DNA of 64,000 nt from Rhizophagus irregularis (GCF_026210795.1 NC_089437.1:3844001-3908000), one strand, 5' to 3'; positions 35,335-47,250 are shown, counted from the stretch's first letter. The notes: generated from the letters alone by a model not told the origin. Numbers and translations are program-made.

Positions 35335-37604
35335 ATGGACTCTTTAAGATCAGTAAAAATACCAATTATCCAGCTGCAAAAAAGTATTTTACCTTATAAT
35401 TTTGATTCTGAAGAACAACCCGAAACAGAACAGCCTGCAACAGGTTTGCAAAGTTAATTATTTATTTTGTATCTAATTCTAATAAATCAATTAGGCAATT
35501 TCTATTTGTACACGGGGTGTTTAAACACGGGTCATATTAGTAGATTAAAAACGGCATTCAAAACCTCCTTTAATGCCTTAAGTAAACTTGCAGAGCAGGT
35601 GAAAATACATATATTTATCTGTAATATAATAAGAATAAAAAGTAAAAGAGTATAATGTCGGTAGCATTCAATTTCAAATTAAAAAACAAAAAATTAGTCT
35701 ATTAAAAATTATATTTATATGACCCGTGTGCAAACACCCCGTGTAAACTTAGAAATTTTCAATCAATTAATATCTACTTCAATTTTGAATCAATATTTCA
35801 TAATTGGATATATTTAAAGATAAACAAGAACCATTGGTCCTAATAATTTCTCCAAGTGTTACAAGTGACGATGGCTCTTCTGGTTCTCCCAGTGTCGGGG
35901 TTGGGGTTTCTGAAACTTTTAGTAATAATGGCACTAAAAAACCAAATATAAATAATGAATTTTTTGACAATGATGATAGGAATGAAGAACAGGATCATGG
36001 TCAAGGTTAGTTTTAAAATTAATATGATTTTGTAGGTTGTTTCGTCTTTTTCTTTTGTTATTTACAAAAAGTAAATTCTTTTTTTCTTATTTATATTTTA
36101 TAGATGATCAAGTAAAAGTATTGGATACCAATACTGATGATGCTAACGAAGATTTTTGTAAGTTTCAATTTATATCTTATAATCTTAGTAATTTAGAGCA
36201 AACAGTAATATTTAAATTTATGTTTATTATTTTCTATTTATTGTAATGTATAAGGTTCAACCCAAAAAAATGATAAAAAAAGAACGAAAATTGGTAAATT
36301 TTCGCATTTTTTTTCTTACCTTGTTGATTAACAAAAGAGATACTTACTTTTTGTTATTTTAAATTATATTAGATACCTCGATGCGTAAAAGGGCTAAACC
36401 GGGTATTGTATAATTCACAGAAAGTAAACTCTGAAACTTGAATTTGAAATAATATATATATTTTTCTTTAGACGAAAAAATATTATTGGCCATTAATAAG
36501 ATCGGAGGTCCCACAATAGATTCGTTATTATATTCATTGAGCAAATTGAAAAATACCGGAGTTAAAAGTGTAACAATGAACTTGGTTAATAATAATATAC
36601 GACTTATGGATTCCACAGGAACATTAGTGATAAAGCCAAATCACGTTAACTCCGATGATATAACAATTAATGCCAGTTTTCCTCATTATGATTATAATCA
36701 AGCCTCGGATCTCAGCTTCGAGGCAAATATTATCGAATTAAAGAAATTCAAAGAATTGGATATGGCAAGTATAAGATTGGCGGAAGATTTGCATAAGCTG
36801 CTAGGTTATATTGGTAAATTGCCAAATAATCCACCTATACGTGATAGGTCAATCTTCAGTAAAAAAGAAGAGTATAGAGAAGCCCTCATTAGTCATTTGG
36901 AAAAGATTAATTCAACACAAGATTTTCAATTATTTCGTGGTACTCAACGTATTAATTTGATTTCTGATGACAATCAAAAAAGTTGCAGTTCTTTTAAAAT
37001 TTTACCAATTCGTGTGCAAGAAAAGACTTCATCACTTACTGAATTATCCGATGAATTCAAGAAGATTGCAAAAGATTTATCGGAGGATATATTTTTATCC
37101 GTAATGGGAGAAGCAAATGAGCAAGGAAATAAAGAAATGGCCAGACGCAAGGAACTAAGGTTCCATGTCGGGTTTTTTAAGTCATACATACAATTACAGG
37201 CTTTTTGTGAGATAAACTTAAACAGAAAACAATCAGAGACGACAAAATCTCAAGCAAAAATATTAATTGCTCAATTTTACCCCTTAATTTCTTTACCGAA
37301 TTTGGAATTGATGCTTCAGAGAGCACCACGTATATACAGGTTACTAGAAGTAGCCAATTTTGATTGGCGACTTTTAGATTCTTTCGAAGAATTAAGCGCA
37401 TGTTTTTTTAAGAGTGGAGTAAAGACGGCAATTAACTTTGAAATATGGATCAATTTGGTCCGTACAGGCAAGCTGATTAGTTATGACGAAGAATTAAAAA
37501 CTCAAGAAAGAAATAGGGAAAACAAGAGGATTAAAATTGAAATTATTAAGGAATATTTTGATATTTCAGGGGTTAATTTTGACGAGATGGTTGGTAATGA
37601 GTAG
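35335..37604 (+). CDS. Gene X1: unknown conserved helical-domain protein
   Basis: Six exons: 35335-35443, 35820-36005, 36104-36157, 36255-36293, 36373-36402 and 36472-37604, all phase-1 joins with GT/AG introns. The N-terminal part (MDSLRSVKIPIIQL) and the short middle exons are Ser/Asp/Lys-rich linkers. The last exon encodes about 377 residues with a strongly conserved block, MARRKELRFHV, LMLQRAPRIYRLL, DWRLLDSFEELSACFFKS and NFEIWINLVRTG, shared with gene X2 at 42.4 kb. I do not recognise the fold; it is helical with no catalytic motif visible. Intron 1 contains a 267-bp MITE. The frame is intact throughout, so this is the likely functional copy. Confidence 0.7.
35494..35760. mobile_element. 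267-bp MITE inside intron 1 of X1
   Basis: Inverted ends of about 47 bp share ACACGGGGTGTTT and CACGGGTCATAT. The perfect 9-bp TSD AATCAATTA lies at 35485-35493 and 35761-35769. It is inserted in an intron, so X1 splicing could survive. A 9-bp TSD suggests a MULE-type transposase, although no autonomous partner for this family is in the window. Confidence 0.85.
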
Positions 37605-37869
37605 GTATTTATAAATTAACATTATAAGTAATTTAGTAATTTTACATGAATAAAAGGCTAAATAATATGCAATCTTTTATTGTTTGCGCATTCTAACATT
37701 TGCTAAATAAACTTGCTATAATTGCTATCGTTTACTATCATAAATAAATAAATAAATAAATCAATTTGTGGCTTAGCCTATTTTTACATGAAAAAAACTC
37801 CGATATGTTATTTATGTATACGTTTTTATGTATTTATTTAAAAACGTTTTTTTTTTAATACATTTATTA

Positions 37870-38345
37870 TTTACATCAATTTGTTGTTAATGGTTTGGAA
37901 CATTGTTCCAGTTGGTTCGATATTTTGTTAAACGCTTCATCAGATATAGAATGGAGTACTTTTACATGTAAAAGACGTAGTCCTTGAATTAATTTATCTA
38001 AAAAATTAAATGTTAATTAATGATCTAGTTTAAAATTTTAAATTTATAATATTAAACATACCGTCCCATATTTTATTCTCTTTTTCTGCTGTTATTTCAA
38101 ATTCCTCAAAACCATCATACTCTTCAGAAGTACCACTTTCTGTCTCTGAATTATCATTATCATAATTATCAATGATCTTAAAAGGTCCATAATCATAATC
38201 ATCAAGAATTTGATCATCGCTAAAATAATTGTAATTATTAGGAAAATGTAAGTTATATTTTTTATTATAAATAATCGATCAATTACCTTTTAGATGTATC
38301 TTCTAACACTGAAGGAAATGGAACATCAAAGCTTTGATTATTACT
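37870..38345 (-). pseudogene. Tnp2-type transposase 5' fragment 2
   Basis: The minus strand reads an acidic exon (SDDQILDDYDYGPFK ... EEYDGFEEFE) and then DKLIQGLRLLHVKVLHSISD, aligning with exons 2 and 3 of the gene at 26.6-30.2 kb. Everything downstream is missing. It lies directly downstream of fragment 1 in the same orientation, so the two form a head-to-tail pair of truncated 5' ends. Confidence 0.7.
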
Positions 38346-38639
38346 GTCACTAAAGTCATATTATAACAACAATTAGTAAATTAGTAAAAGTAATTTTTAC
38401 TTTTAGCAATGACAGTACGATATATTAGCTAATATTTTAGGAGGTATAATGATAATTTTAATTATTCGTAGATAAAGTAAAAAAATTGACTATGCTGATT
38501 TTAAATAAGGGCAATTTTAACAAATAAGGGAAGGTTTTCACTTTGACAATCTCAATTTAGTGTAGCGAGAGGTCCCTGACAATAGGAGAAATAATGGTAA
38601 GACAACAGTAAAACAAAAATTTTAAAAAACTTTCGTCCA

Positions 38640-39574
38640 TTGATGAAACTTACCGAAAGTTCATCATTCCAAAAATATGCTTTTCTTTCATATTTAACGC
38701 TATACAACTGTTTTTGCAAGTATCATATTTTTGCGGTTTAAAAGGAATTATGTTATTGATTTTTTTTTCAACTTATAAATTGTTAAATTAGAATTAATAT
38801 TATCGAGTATTTTGTTAAATGCAATATCGGATATCGAATGAAGTACTTTTGTATGTAAAAGGCGTAAGCCTTTGATCAATTCGTCTAAAATAAATAAAAA
38901 AAGTAATTAAAAATTGTAATCACAATTATCGATGTAATATTAAATATATACCATCGTTTATGTCTTCTATGTCATTAAATTAATTGTCCATTTCTGTAAA
39001 TTCATCATTCTCTTCAGAAACATCACTTTCAGTTTCCATATCTTCTACTTTATCATTTTCATCATTATCAAGACTTGGATTATCATCACAATCATAATCT
39101 TGATTTGGATTGTTATTATTACCATTATCTTCATCAAGACTTGAATTATCATTATCACCATTATAATTTTCGTTATAATTGTTATAATCTTGACTTGGAT
39201 TGTCATTGTCACCATTATAATCTTCTTGACTTGGATTATTATTATCGTCTTCATTATCAAGACTACTTTGATGAATAATATAATTAGCAAAAAGTAAAAT
39301 TTACTTTTTGTTATAATTTCATTAATTACCTCTCATTATCTGAAAGACTATTCACCGAATTTATATCCGATTTATCTAATTCATCAAACTTTCTTTTTTC
39401 AGCTACATTATAACTTGAAATTGATTCACTACTGCTTTCTGTTTCTGATTCATTAATTTTTTCAATACATGCTTTTTCTTTTTCTTGATGTTTTTTAAAA
39501 GTTTTTTTGGTAGACAACCACTTTCCACCACCAGGATTTATTTTACAGGTACGGCAAGAGCAAAAATATTGCAT
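38640..39574 (-). pseudogene. Tnp2-type transposase 5' fragment 1
   Basis: It starts MQYFCSCRTCKINPGGGKW, closely matching MPFLCSCRICKINSKDGNGK of the gene at 30244. It continues with the KKHQEKEKACIEKINESE block, an acidic Asn/Asp exon, and a DELI-type exon ending in the same 9-nt homopolymer break (38760-38768) followed by PFKPQKYDTCKNSCIAL. It stops near 38690 in unrelated sequence. Non-functional, but useful as a comparator for the frameshift. Confidence 0.75.
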
Positions 39575-39599
39575 TATTATAAGAGCTGTAAATTAGAAG

Positions 39600-40160
39600 T
39601 TTTTTTTTCACATCACATTATGTAACGATATCTTAAATCTATATAATTAAAAAAAAGATTGTGAGACATGTAAACGTTTAGATTACCTCGTATTTGTACT
39701 AATCCTAATAAGTAAAATAGATCACTAATGTATTTATTATTTTGAGACAAATTTTTTTGTGACGAATCGCTAAACAATTGTAACATTCACACGATTCATT
39801 AATATTTGCATAAATTATATATAACATTACTCTATTTATCTTTTATATGATAATGACAATAAAAACCTAGACCTATTCACATGACAAATAAGGCATAATT
39901 ACTTTCTTAGTTTATGATAATAACAGTAAAAAACTAGACCTATTCACATTGCAAATAAGGCATATCATTACTTTCTTAATTTGATGGCCAGCTTCCATTC
40001 CCGGACAGGGCTGCGCTAGTATCATCTGAAAAAAAAATTTTTTATTTTGGGGTACACATGCTAATGATCTTATGCACCCTGTTTTCATCACAAATAAATA
40101 CACAATTGTTTTAACTTTTTAACTAGCGTGTAAATATTTTTATTATTTTTGAAAAAAGAG
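39600..40160. other. Non-coding interval
   Basis: Contains an approximately 80-bp direct duplication at 39.84-39.98 kb (AACCTAGACCTATTCACAT / AACTAGACCTATTCACATT). It is the probable promoter region of gene Y1, but no specific element can be named. Confidence 0.45.
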
Positions 40161-40164
40161 TAAA

Positions 40165-41974
40165 ATGAGTGGTGAGTTTTTTTGTATAAAGGGTTTTAAC
40201 CTTCTTTGATAAGGTTTTTTATATTGCTCTTTTTCATTTATGTCGCTGTTGCCTTTTTAATAAAGGTTTTTAACCTTCGTTGATAAGGTTTTTTATGTTG
40301 CCTTTTTTGATAAAGGTTTTTTATGCCGCCTTTTTTGATAAAGGTTTTTATGTCGCGTTTTCTTTTTATGTTGCCTTTTTTTGATAAAGGTTTTTTATGC
40401 CACCTTTTTTGATAAAGGTTTTTTATGTTGCCTTTTTTGATAAAGGTTTTTTATGCCGCCTTTTTTGATAAAGGTTTTTATGTCGCGTTTTCTTTTTATG
40501 TTGCCTTTTTTTGATAAAGGTTTTTTATGCCACCTTTTTTGATAAAGGTTTTTTATGTTGCCTTTTTTGATAAAGGTTTTTTATGCCACCTTTTTTGATA
40601 AAGGTTTTTTATGTCGCCTTTTTCTGATAAAGGTTTTTTATGTCGCCTTTTTTGATAAAGGTTTTTGATGTCGCCTTTTTTGATAAAGGTTTTTTATGTC
40701 GCCTTTTTCTGATAAAGGTTTTTATGTCGCGTTTTCTTTTTATGTTGCCTTTTTTTGATAAAGGTTTTTTATGCCACCTTTTTTGATAAAGGTTTTTTAT
40801 GTTGCCTTTTTTGATAAAGGTTTTTTATGCCACCTTTTTTGATAAAGGTTTTTTATGTTGCCTTTTTTGATAAAGGTTTTTTATGCCACCTTTTTTGATA
40901 AAGGTTTTTTATGTCGCCTTTTTCTGATAAAGGTTTTTATGTCGCCTTTTTCTGATAAAGGTTTTTATGTCGCCTTTTTCTGATAAAGGCTTTTTATGAT
41001 GCCTTTCTTTTCTCATTTACACTTAAGAATCTTGCCACCCCGACACTTGCGCGCTGTTTCTTGGCGGAAGTAATCTTGAGGATCTTAAATCCTCAGCATT
41101 AGAAGATTTGATTAAAAAAAATGATGAGATTCCACAAAATTTTGTTCATGTGGTAAAAAAAAAAGATGAGTATGTATAAACTTATTAATAATGGTTTAAA
41201 ATTTTAAATTTTTAATGAACTAATGGAGAATTTTAAACTTTTTAGTTATGGGTTTATACATTTTAATAATGTACAAGAAAAAGACAATTTCTTTTACAGT
41301 GTAAGAGGAGCTAAATTTAAAATTGAAGAGGAGAAAAATATTACTGTTAAATTTCAACCTATCAAGAGAAAGAGTAACGAATCTCTTCATAGCGAATACC
41401 GTAATAAACCTGTAATTTGATAATTTTTTAAGAAATATCAAAGCATAAGTTATTAAGTTATTATTATTAAAGTATTTATTAACTTATAGGGTTCTACTTG
41501 GCAACCATATTATAACCTTTATGATGATAGGTAACGTTCTCATTTTAATTTTAATATATAAATTAAAAAATTTACTGATAGTTTACTTTTAATATTCATT
41601 ATATAGTTCCCATTTCATCATTGTTCTTTGCCTTCCTTCTATTACAAATAAGGACGAAATCAAATTATTCACGGAAGGCGAAGAAAATATAATAATTTCC
41701 GGAGAATATAAAGAACTCGATTTTGCAGGAAGCATTTTAAAAAAATCGATACCGGTCGGCGATTTCGAATATGTTATAACATTACCATCAAAGTAAGTTG
41801 TTAAATTAATAAATTATATATTTATTATTATGCATATCCACTAACTTTTATTGATATGATAGAATTGAATTAACTAGTAAAGTAAAAATAGAAAAAATAG
41901 AAAATTCAAATATGTTTAAATTTGTAATAAAAAAATCACAAGAAAATAAACGAATAAAGCTTGATGTTGAATAA
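40165..41974 (+). CDS. Gene Y1: RRM-like plus alpha-crystallin/Hsp20-like domain protein
   Basis: Six exons: 40165-40171 (ATGAGTG only), 41028-41169, 41246-41411, 41490-41530, 41607-41792 and 41863-41974. Exon 2 has an in-frame TAA just before its acceptor, so the start must come from upstream; the 7-nt exon with a GTGAGT donor joins in frame to give MSESCHPDTCALFLGGSN. Residues about 10-85 follow the RRM order: beta-1 ALFLGG (RNP2-like), helix, FVHVVKKK, DYGFIHF (RNP1-like), then ITVKFQP. After a Pro/Tyr linker, exons 5-6 resemble an alpha-crystallin domain: SSHFIIVLCLP, ENIIISGEY, FEYVITLP and a final strand. The fusion is unusual to my knowledge. No breaks are present. The paralogue Y2 supports every splice junction. 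Confidence 0.65.
40190..41010 (+). repeat. 27-28 bp minisatellite filling Y1 intron 1
   Basis: About 28-30 units of the form GATAAAGGTTTTTTATGYC followed by GCCTTTTTT, with some 13-18 bp variants (TCGCGTTTTCTTTTTATGT). Higher-order blocks repeat (the run near 40.30-40.40 recurs at 40.43-40.53 kb). The array occupies nearly all of the 856-bp intron between the 7-nt first exon and exon 2. Confidence 0.9.
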
Positions 41975-42385
41975 TCGTTATTTGGTTGCACAATGATATC
42001 CTGAATTGCCATAATTTCGAAAAATTTCATAATACCGATACTTCATAAGCCTGAAAGGCAAAATCCCGAAATGAATAATCCCAAAAAGACTTATTATTAG
42101 TTAAAAGAAAAAAAACTATAATTTATTATTGATAGCGAACAAGTACCATAATATATGAAGATTATTGTAATACGTGTATATTATTTTCAATCAAAAAAAT
42201 TATACAAAAAGTAAAATTTTCTTTTTGATAAATGTAATAAAGCGAATTTAGCAAATTTAACAAATTTTTTATTTAAACATATTGCATTATTAGCATTATA
42301 ATGAATACTACAAATTGTTTCTTTTACATCTAAAATACAAATTTCTACATTATTATTATACAAATTTCTACATTATTATTATTTA

Positions 42386-43912
42386 TTATTCATCGTCATC
42401 ATCAGTAATAAAATCCTTTAGATTTTTTTCATCGACTTCATCAAAATATTCTTTAATAATATTAAGCTTTACTTCTTTCATGAACTTCTTTCCTTCTTCG
42501 CACATACTTGTACCATTTTTGTAATCAGCTATCTGTCCCGTCCTTACCAAATTAAGCCAAATTTCAAAATTGGCGGCAGAATTCATTGAACTCTTAAAAA
42601 AACACGCGCTTAATTCTTCAAAAGAATCAATTAAACGCCAGTCTTCATTTGAAAGTAAGAGTAATCGGTATATTCTCGGTGCCCGCTGTAACATTAAACT
42701 CATATTTTGCAAAGAAATTTGTGGAAAATATTTGACAACAATTGATTTTGCTTGTGATCTTGCCGTCTCGCTTTTACTTCGACTTAGATTTAACGCACAA
42801 AATGCTTGAAGTCGTGTATACGCCTTAAACACCTCAACATGGAATCTTAATTCCTTCCTTCTGGACATTTCTTTGTTAATTTGTTCCTTTACTTCACCAT
42901 TAACAGATTGATAAATATTTTCGGCTAATTTTTTTGCAATATATTTGAAATTAACCGAAAAATTATCTCCTTGTTGAACCTTAATTGGTACTTTAGTAAC
43001 CAATTCCAAACTACCTCCAACTTGATTCAAATTTACACTCTAAGTCCCTTTAAAGAATTTGAATTCTTGGTTATTTTGAGAAATGATCTTTAAATGGTCT
43101 AGTAAGGCTTTACGATAAATCTCTTTTTTTGGAAATATGATCTTATCACGCATAGGAGGTTCTTGAGGAAGTCTCAAGAATAAACCTAATAAGATATGTA
43201 AATCTTTGCCAACATTAATAGCGCTGGGACAAATTTCTTTAATTTTTTTCTTCTGAAAATAATCAGCGTACTGATTTGAACGTAATATTAATGTACTCTC
43301 AGAATCAACGACTGATATGGTGCCTTCAGAGATGTTAAATGTAACACTTAAGACTCCATGTTGTTTCATATTATCTAAATAATGAAACAATACATCGATA
43401 AAGTTGGTTCCAAATTTATTGATCTCTCGTTCCATCTCTCTTGAATCTTCTGCGAAAATATCAAATATTTATTACGCGGGCAGGAATAATAAAATTTAAT
43501 AAAACGTCAATAATAATTTTAATTGCAAACCTGTTTCTTGAGGTGATGACTTAGTCTTGACTCTTTTGTCTGAATTATTAAATTATTTTCATTATTATCA
43601 TTTGCTTAAAAAAAGTAACATAAATTAAAGTGGTATTGTATTGACTTACATTTTTTATTATTTACTTGCGAATTTTCCTCCTGTTCAGTAGTTACTCGAG
43701 ATGATGATTCATGATCATATTGTTGAGACGATGTTTCTATTAAAGTAAAAAAAATCGTAAATAGAAATCATAGAATATCTAATTAGTTAACTTTGCAAAC
43801 CTGTTTCAGGATGTTCTTCAGACTGAGCAGAAGTATTATTAAATTGAAAAGGTAAAATAGCTGTTTTTAGTAGGTGAATATTTCGTATTTTTACTGGTTT
43901 TGAGAAGTCCAT
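42386..43912 (-). pseudogene. Gene X2: paralogue of X1 with a nonsense codon
   Basis: Exons (minus) are 43801-43912 (MDFSKPVKIRNIHLL), 43650-43736, 43531-43569 and 42386-43449. It matches X1 in layout, first-exon sequence and the conserved C-terminal block (MSRRKELRFHV, LMLQRAPRIYRLL, DSFEELSACFFKS, NFEIWLNLVRTG). A TAG at 43040-43042 lies where X1 has Gln (GTQRINL versus GT*SVNL), a single C-to-T change from CAG. The rest of the frame is open, so the lesion is recent or tolerated by readthrough. It lies tail-to-tail with X1 across Y1. Confidence 0.7.
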
Positions 43913-43914
43913 AT

Positions 43915-44645
43915 TTTTTTTCAAATTGCAATAAAATTGGTAAAAGAAATTCGGTAATTTGAAAAAAAAGAGAAACCAAAAAAAAACGAAATTTTAAATA
44001 TTTTTCATAAAATTTTTTTAATCGTAATACGTAATTCGACTTTTTTAAAAAAAAAATCTGAAATAAAAAATCGAACTACATCAGATAAAAAAAAAAAATT
44101 ATCTAATTACGTTGGCATTTTTATTTTTATTTTAAGAATATATTTAGTATATTTTTTGCCGATCGATTTTAATATCGAAATATTTCATACTTAAATTATT
44201 GGTAAATTAATTTTAAGGATATTTTGCATATCCAATAAGAATATTTTAAATATCCATTAATATTACAATTCAAAAGTTCAGTATATTTTTTGTATAATTT
44301 AAAATAATTTATTATTATAAAATTCTATTTAAATAAACCGTCTGTTCAATTTTTAGTATATTTTAAGAATATTATCACTGTATAAGGATATTTTAACCAT
44401 AAAACTAGAACATTTTAAGGATGTGGACTTTTTATAGGGCATGATTGTTTTTTATATATATATATATTTTTTTTAAAATTGAAAATGACGTATCCATCCA
44501 CTCACATACGAAAAGAAAAGAATAAAAAAGAGAAGAAAAGAATAAAAAAAAAGGAAGAAAAGAAACGTACTCCACTCACCCATAATAATCCACTAATAAA
44601 AAATTATTATTATTAATGTATAATAAATAATAAACATATATTACA
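43915..44645. other. Non-coding interval
   Basis: AT-rich 5' flank of X2. It includes AGTATATTTTAAGGATATTTT-like repeats (44.1-44.4 kb), a (TA)n tract at 44.45 kb, and a purine-rich AAAGAAAAGAATAAAA stretch near 44.51 kb shared with 23.9 kb. No gene. Confidence 0.5.
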
Positions 44646-44649
44646 ATAA

Positions 44650-45300
44650 AAATATTTTTGTGATGTTAATTCAGTGTTGATATAATATCATTACGATGTA
44701 GTTACGATATTAAATAAATGTAAAACATTTTTTGTAATATTAATTTGATATTAATATGATATTATTATGATGTAGTTACGATATCAAATAAAATTGTAAT
44801 ATTAATTCAATGTTAATACGACATCACTACGATGTGGCTACGATATCAAACAGATGTAAAATATTTTTGCAATATTAATTCGATGTTAATATGATATCAC
44901 TACGATGTGGTTATGATATCAAATAAAATGTCAAATATTTTGTAATATTAATTCAATGTTAATACGACATCACTACGATGTGGTTACGATATCAAACAGA
45001 TGTAAAATATTTTTGCAATATTAATTCGATGTTAATATGACATTGTGGTTACGATATCAAATAAATGTCAAATATTTTTGTAATATTAATTCAATGTTAA
45101 TACGACATCACTACGATGTGGTTACGTGATAATATTTACATCGCATAATGATCGCAGCGATATCGCAGAGATATCGAACTAATCAATATCGAATAAATAC
45201 AGTTACGACTAACTTAACGATGTTGAATCTATTTTTTATCAAAATATCGTAATGATATTGTAATGATATCATTGTGATATCTAATCAATATCGATTGTAA
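44650..45300. repeat. ATATC/GATGT-rich satellite
   Basis: Units of about 60-125 bp carry ATTAATTCAATGTTAATACG, ACATCACTACGATGTGG and TTACGATATCAAA. It is related in word content to 7.69-8.45 kb and more weakly to 53.08-53.29 kb. No coding potential. Confidence 0.75.
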
Positions 45301-45479
45301 ACTCCAAGTTTCAGCAAAGACGTGTTATAATCTTAATGTTTAATGATCGGCCATCTGATATCTTGATATGGAATTTTTTTTTTACAAAACTTTCGTCTTT
45401 ATTCCCTCTCTCACCTTTTCCCTTTTTCGTTCTATTTCTTTACCCTATTTTTTCCCCTCTCTATACAAAATCCATAATG

Positions 45480-47250
45480 AAACATTAAATAATGTTTCAC
45501 TATTTTTTTAGTCAGCAGTCAGATTTTGGTAAGGTTTTTTTTTATATATTTAATTATTTCTTTTAATGAGCAGGTTCTAATTCATTTTTTTGTTTTTTTT
45601 TTCTAGATGGTTCTTTTGGATTACTTTGAAAGTGATATTCTGGTAAGTTTTAAACTTTTTTTTCCTTTCTTTTAATGAATGGTTTCTAACAGTTGTTTCT
45701 TTTTTTAGACGTTTCTTTCAGATTTTCTTGCGGCAAGTTTTTTTTTACAATTTTTTTTATTTTAACGAAACATTAACTAATATTTCATTTTCATTTTTCT
45801 TTTTTTAGACGGTCGGATCTTTTCTTTTTAGGTTCTTTCAGATTTCCTTTACATGTGGCATTTCGGTAAGCTTACACTTTAATTTTTTATTTATTTTAAT
45901 GATATGTTGCCTTAACTAACATTTCATTTTATTTCCTTTTTTTAGACATCCTTTTTTCAGGTACTTGAACATGGATTTTGGCAAGTAAAAAAATATTATT
46001 CATTTTTTCATATTAATGAATATTATTTTAAAACTATTCTATTTTTTCTTTTTTGGGTTTGGATATTCGATTAGGACTTTTACAAGTAAACAAAAAAATT
46101 TCATTTTTTTTTATATTAACGAACATTACTAACTGTTCGTTTTTCTTTTTTTTAGGTGATTTTGAGCCTTTTTGGATGTGAAATACTGGCAAGTAAGAAA
46201 AAAAAATTATTTTTTTTCTTTTTATTTATTTTAACAAACATCACTAACTGTTTGTTTTCTTTTTTTAGGTGGTTTTGAGCCTTTCTAGACGCGGAATACC
46301 GGTGTGTAAAAAAAATTATTTTTTTTCTTTTTGTTTATTTTAACGAACATTACTAATTTTTGATGTGGGATACCAGTAAGTTTCATAAAAAATTTGTTTC
46401 AATTTTTTTTTTATTTTGACGAATACTAAATGTTCATTTTTTTTTCTTTTTTAGGTGTTTTTTTCAACTTGGATACCGGTAAGTAACAAAAAAAGAAGTT
46501 ATTTCAAATTTTTTTATATTAACGAGCATTACTAACTGCTCATTTTCATTTTTTTTTAGGCGTTTCTTTTTTAAATATCTCTGGACGTAAAATACTTACA
46601 GAATAACGGTAAAGGAAAAAAGATATCAAAGATGACATCTTTCGGATTAATTTCAGTATTAGACACGCACTATAAGTTGTTTTAACAAGTGTATTGAAAA
46701 TAAAAAAATTCAATTTTTTCTTTTCTTTAGATGGAATGGATCATTAACGCGTTAGAAACTGGTGGGGAATTATTTAAATTTTTATTTTACTGTAGAGAAA
46801 TATCTATTAATGTTTGATTTTTTTCTTTTTAGATGGCCATTTCTTTTGATTTCTTTAGACGTGTGGGAACTTGGTAAGTGAAGGCTTCTTTAAATTATTT
46901 ATTTTAATAAAACGTTTATTAACGTTTCAATCTTTTTCTTTTTTTTAAACGAGTAGGTTTCAATAGGAGAATACTATCGCTTGCTATAGATCAGCTATTA
47001 GTGAATTCACGAACAGATTGATACTTTTTCAATTGGAAATCACCCAGATATTGTAAAAATCATGCAAGCAATTAGGATCGATAACCCTCCTGCTTCAAAA
47101 TCAAATGACGCTATTGACATTATACCATGATCTGGGGTATTGATTAGAGAGAAAATAATTTAATAATAGGTAAGTTTCAAGGCGAAACTTCAATTGCTTC
47201 CTTTTTAATAAAAGCGTTAAATAATGTTTAATTTTTTTTAGGTTGTCTGG
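45480..47250 (+). repeat. Tandem array of about 13 splice-like units (micro-exon array)
   Basis: Each unit has a T-rich tract ending TTTTTTAG, a 24-57 nt core, and a GTAAGT, GCAAGT or GTAAGC donor. A spacer of 60-90 bp follows, containing TTTTAACGAACATTACTAACTG or a variant, i.e. a TACTAAC-type branch word. Well-defined cores are 45607-45642 (36 nt, MVLLDYFESDIL), 45709-45732 (24 nt), 45809-45865 (57 nt), 46156-46188 (33 nt, VILSLFGCEIL) and 46269-46301 (33 nt, VVLSLSRRGIP). Many are multiples of three and open in phase 0, but at least one (near 46.56 kb) carries a stop. It could be a gene of repeated hydrophobic micro-exons or a TE subterminal repeat with splice grammar. Confidence 0.6.

Noticed and set aside
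39045-39290. Overlapping frames on both strands
   Set aside because: Shadows of the acidic exon of a Tnp2 5' fragment; low-complexity in every frame.
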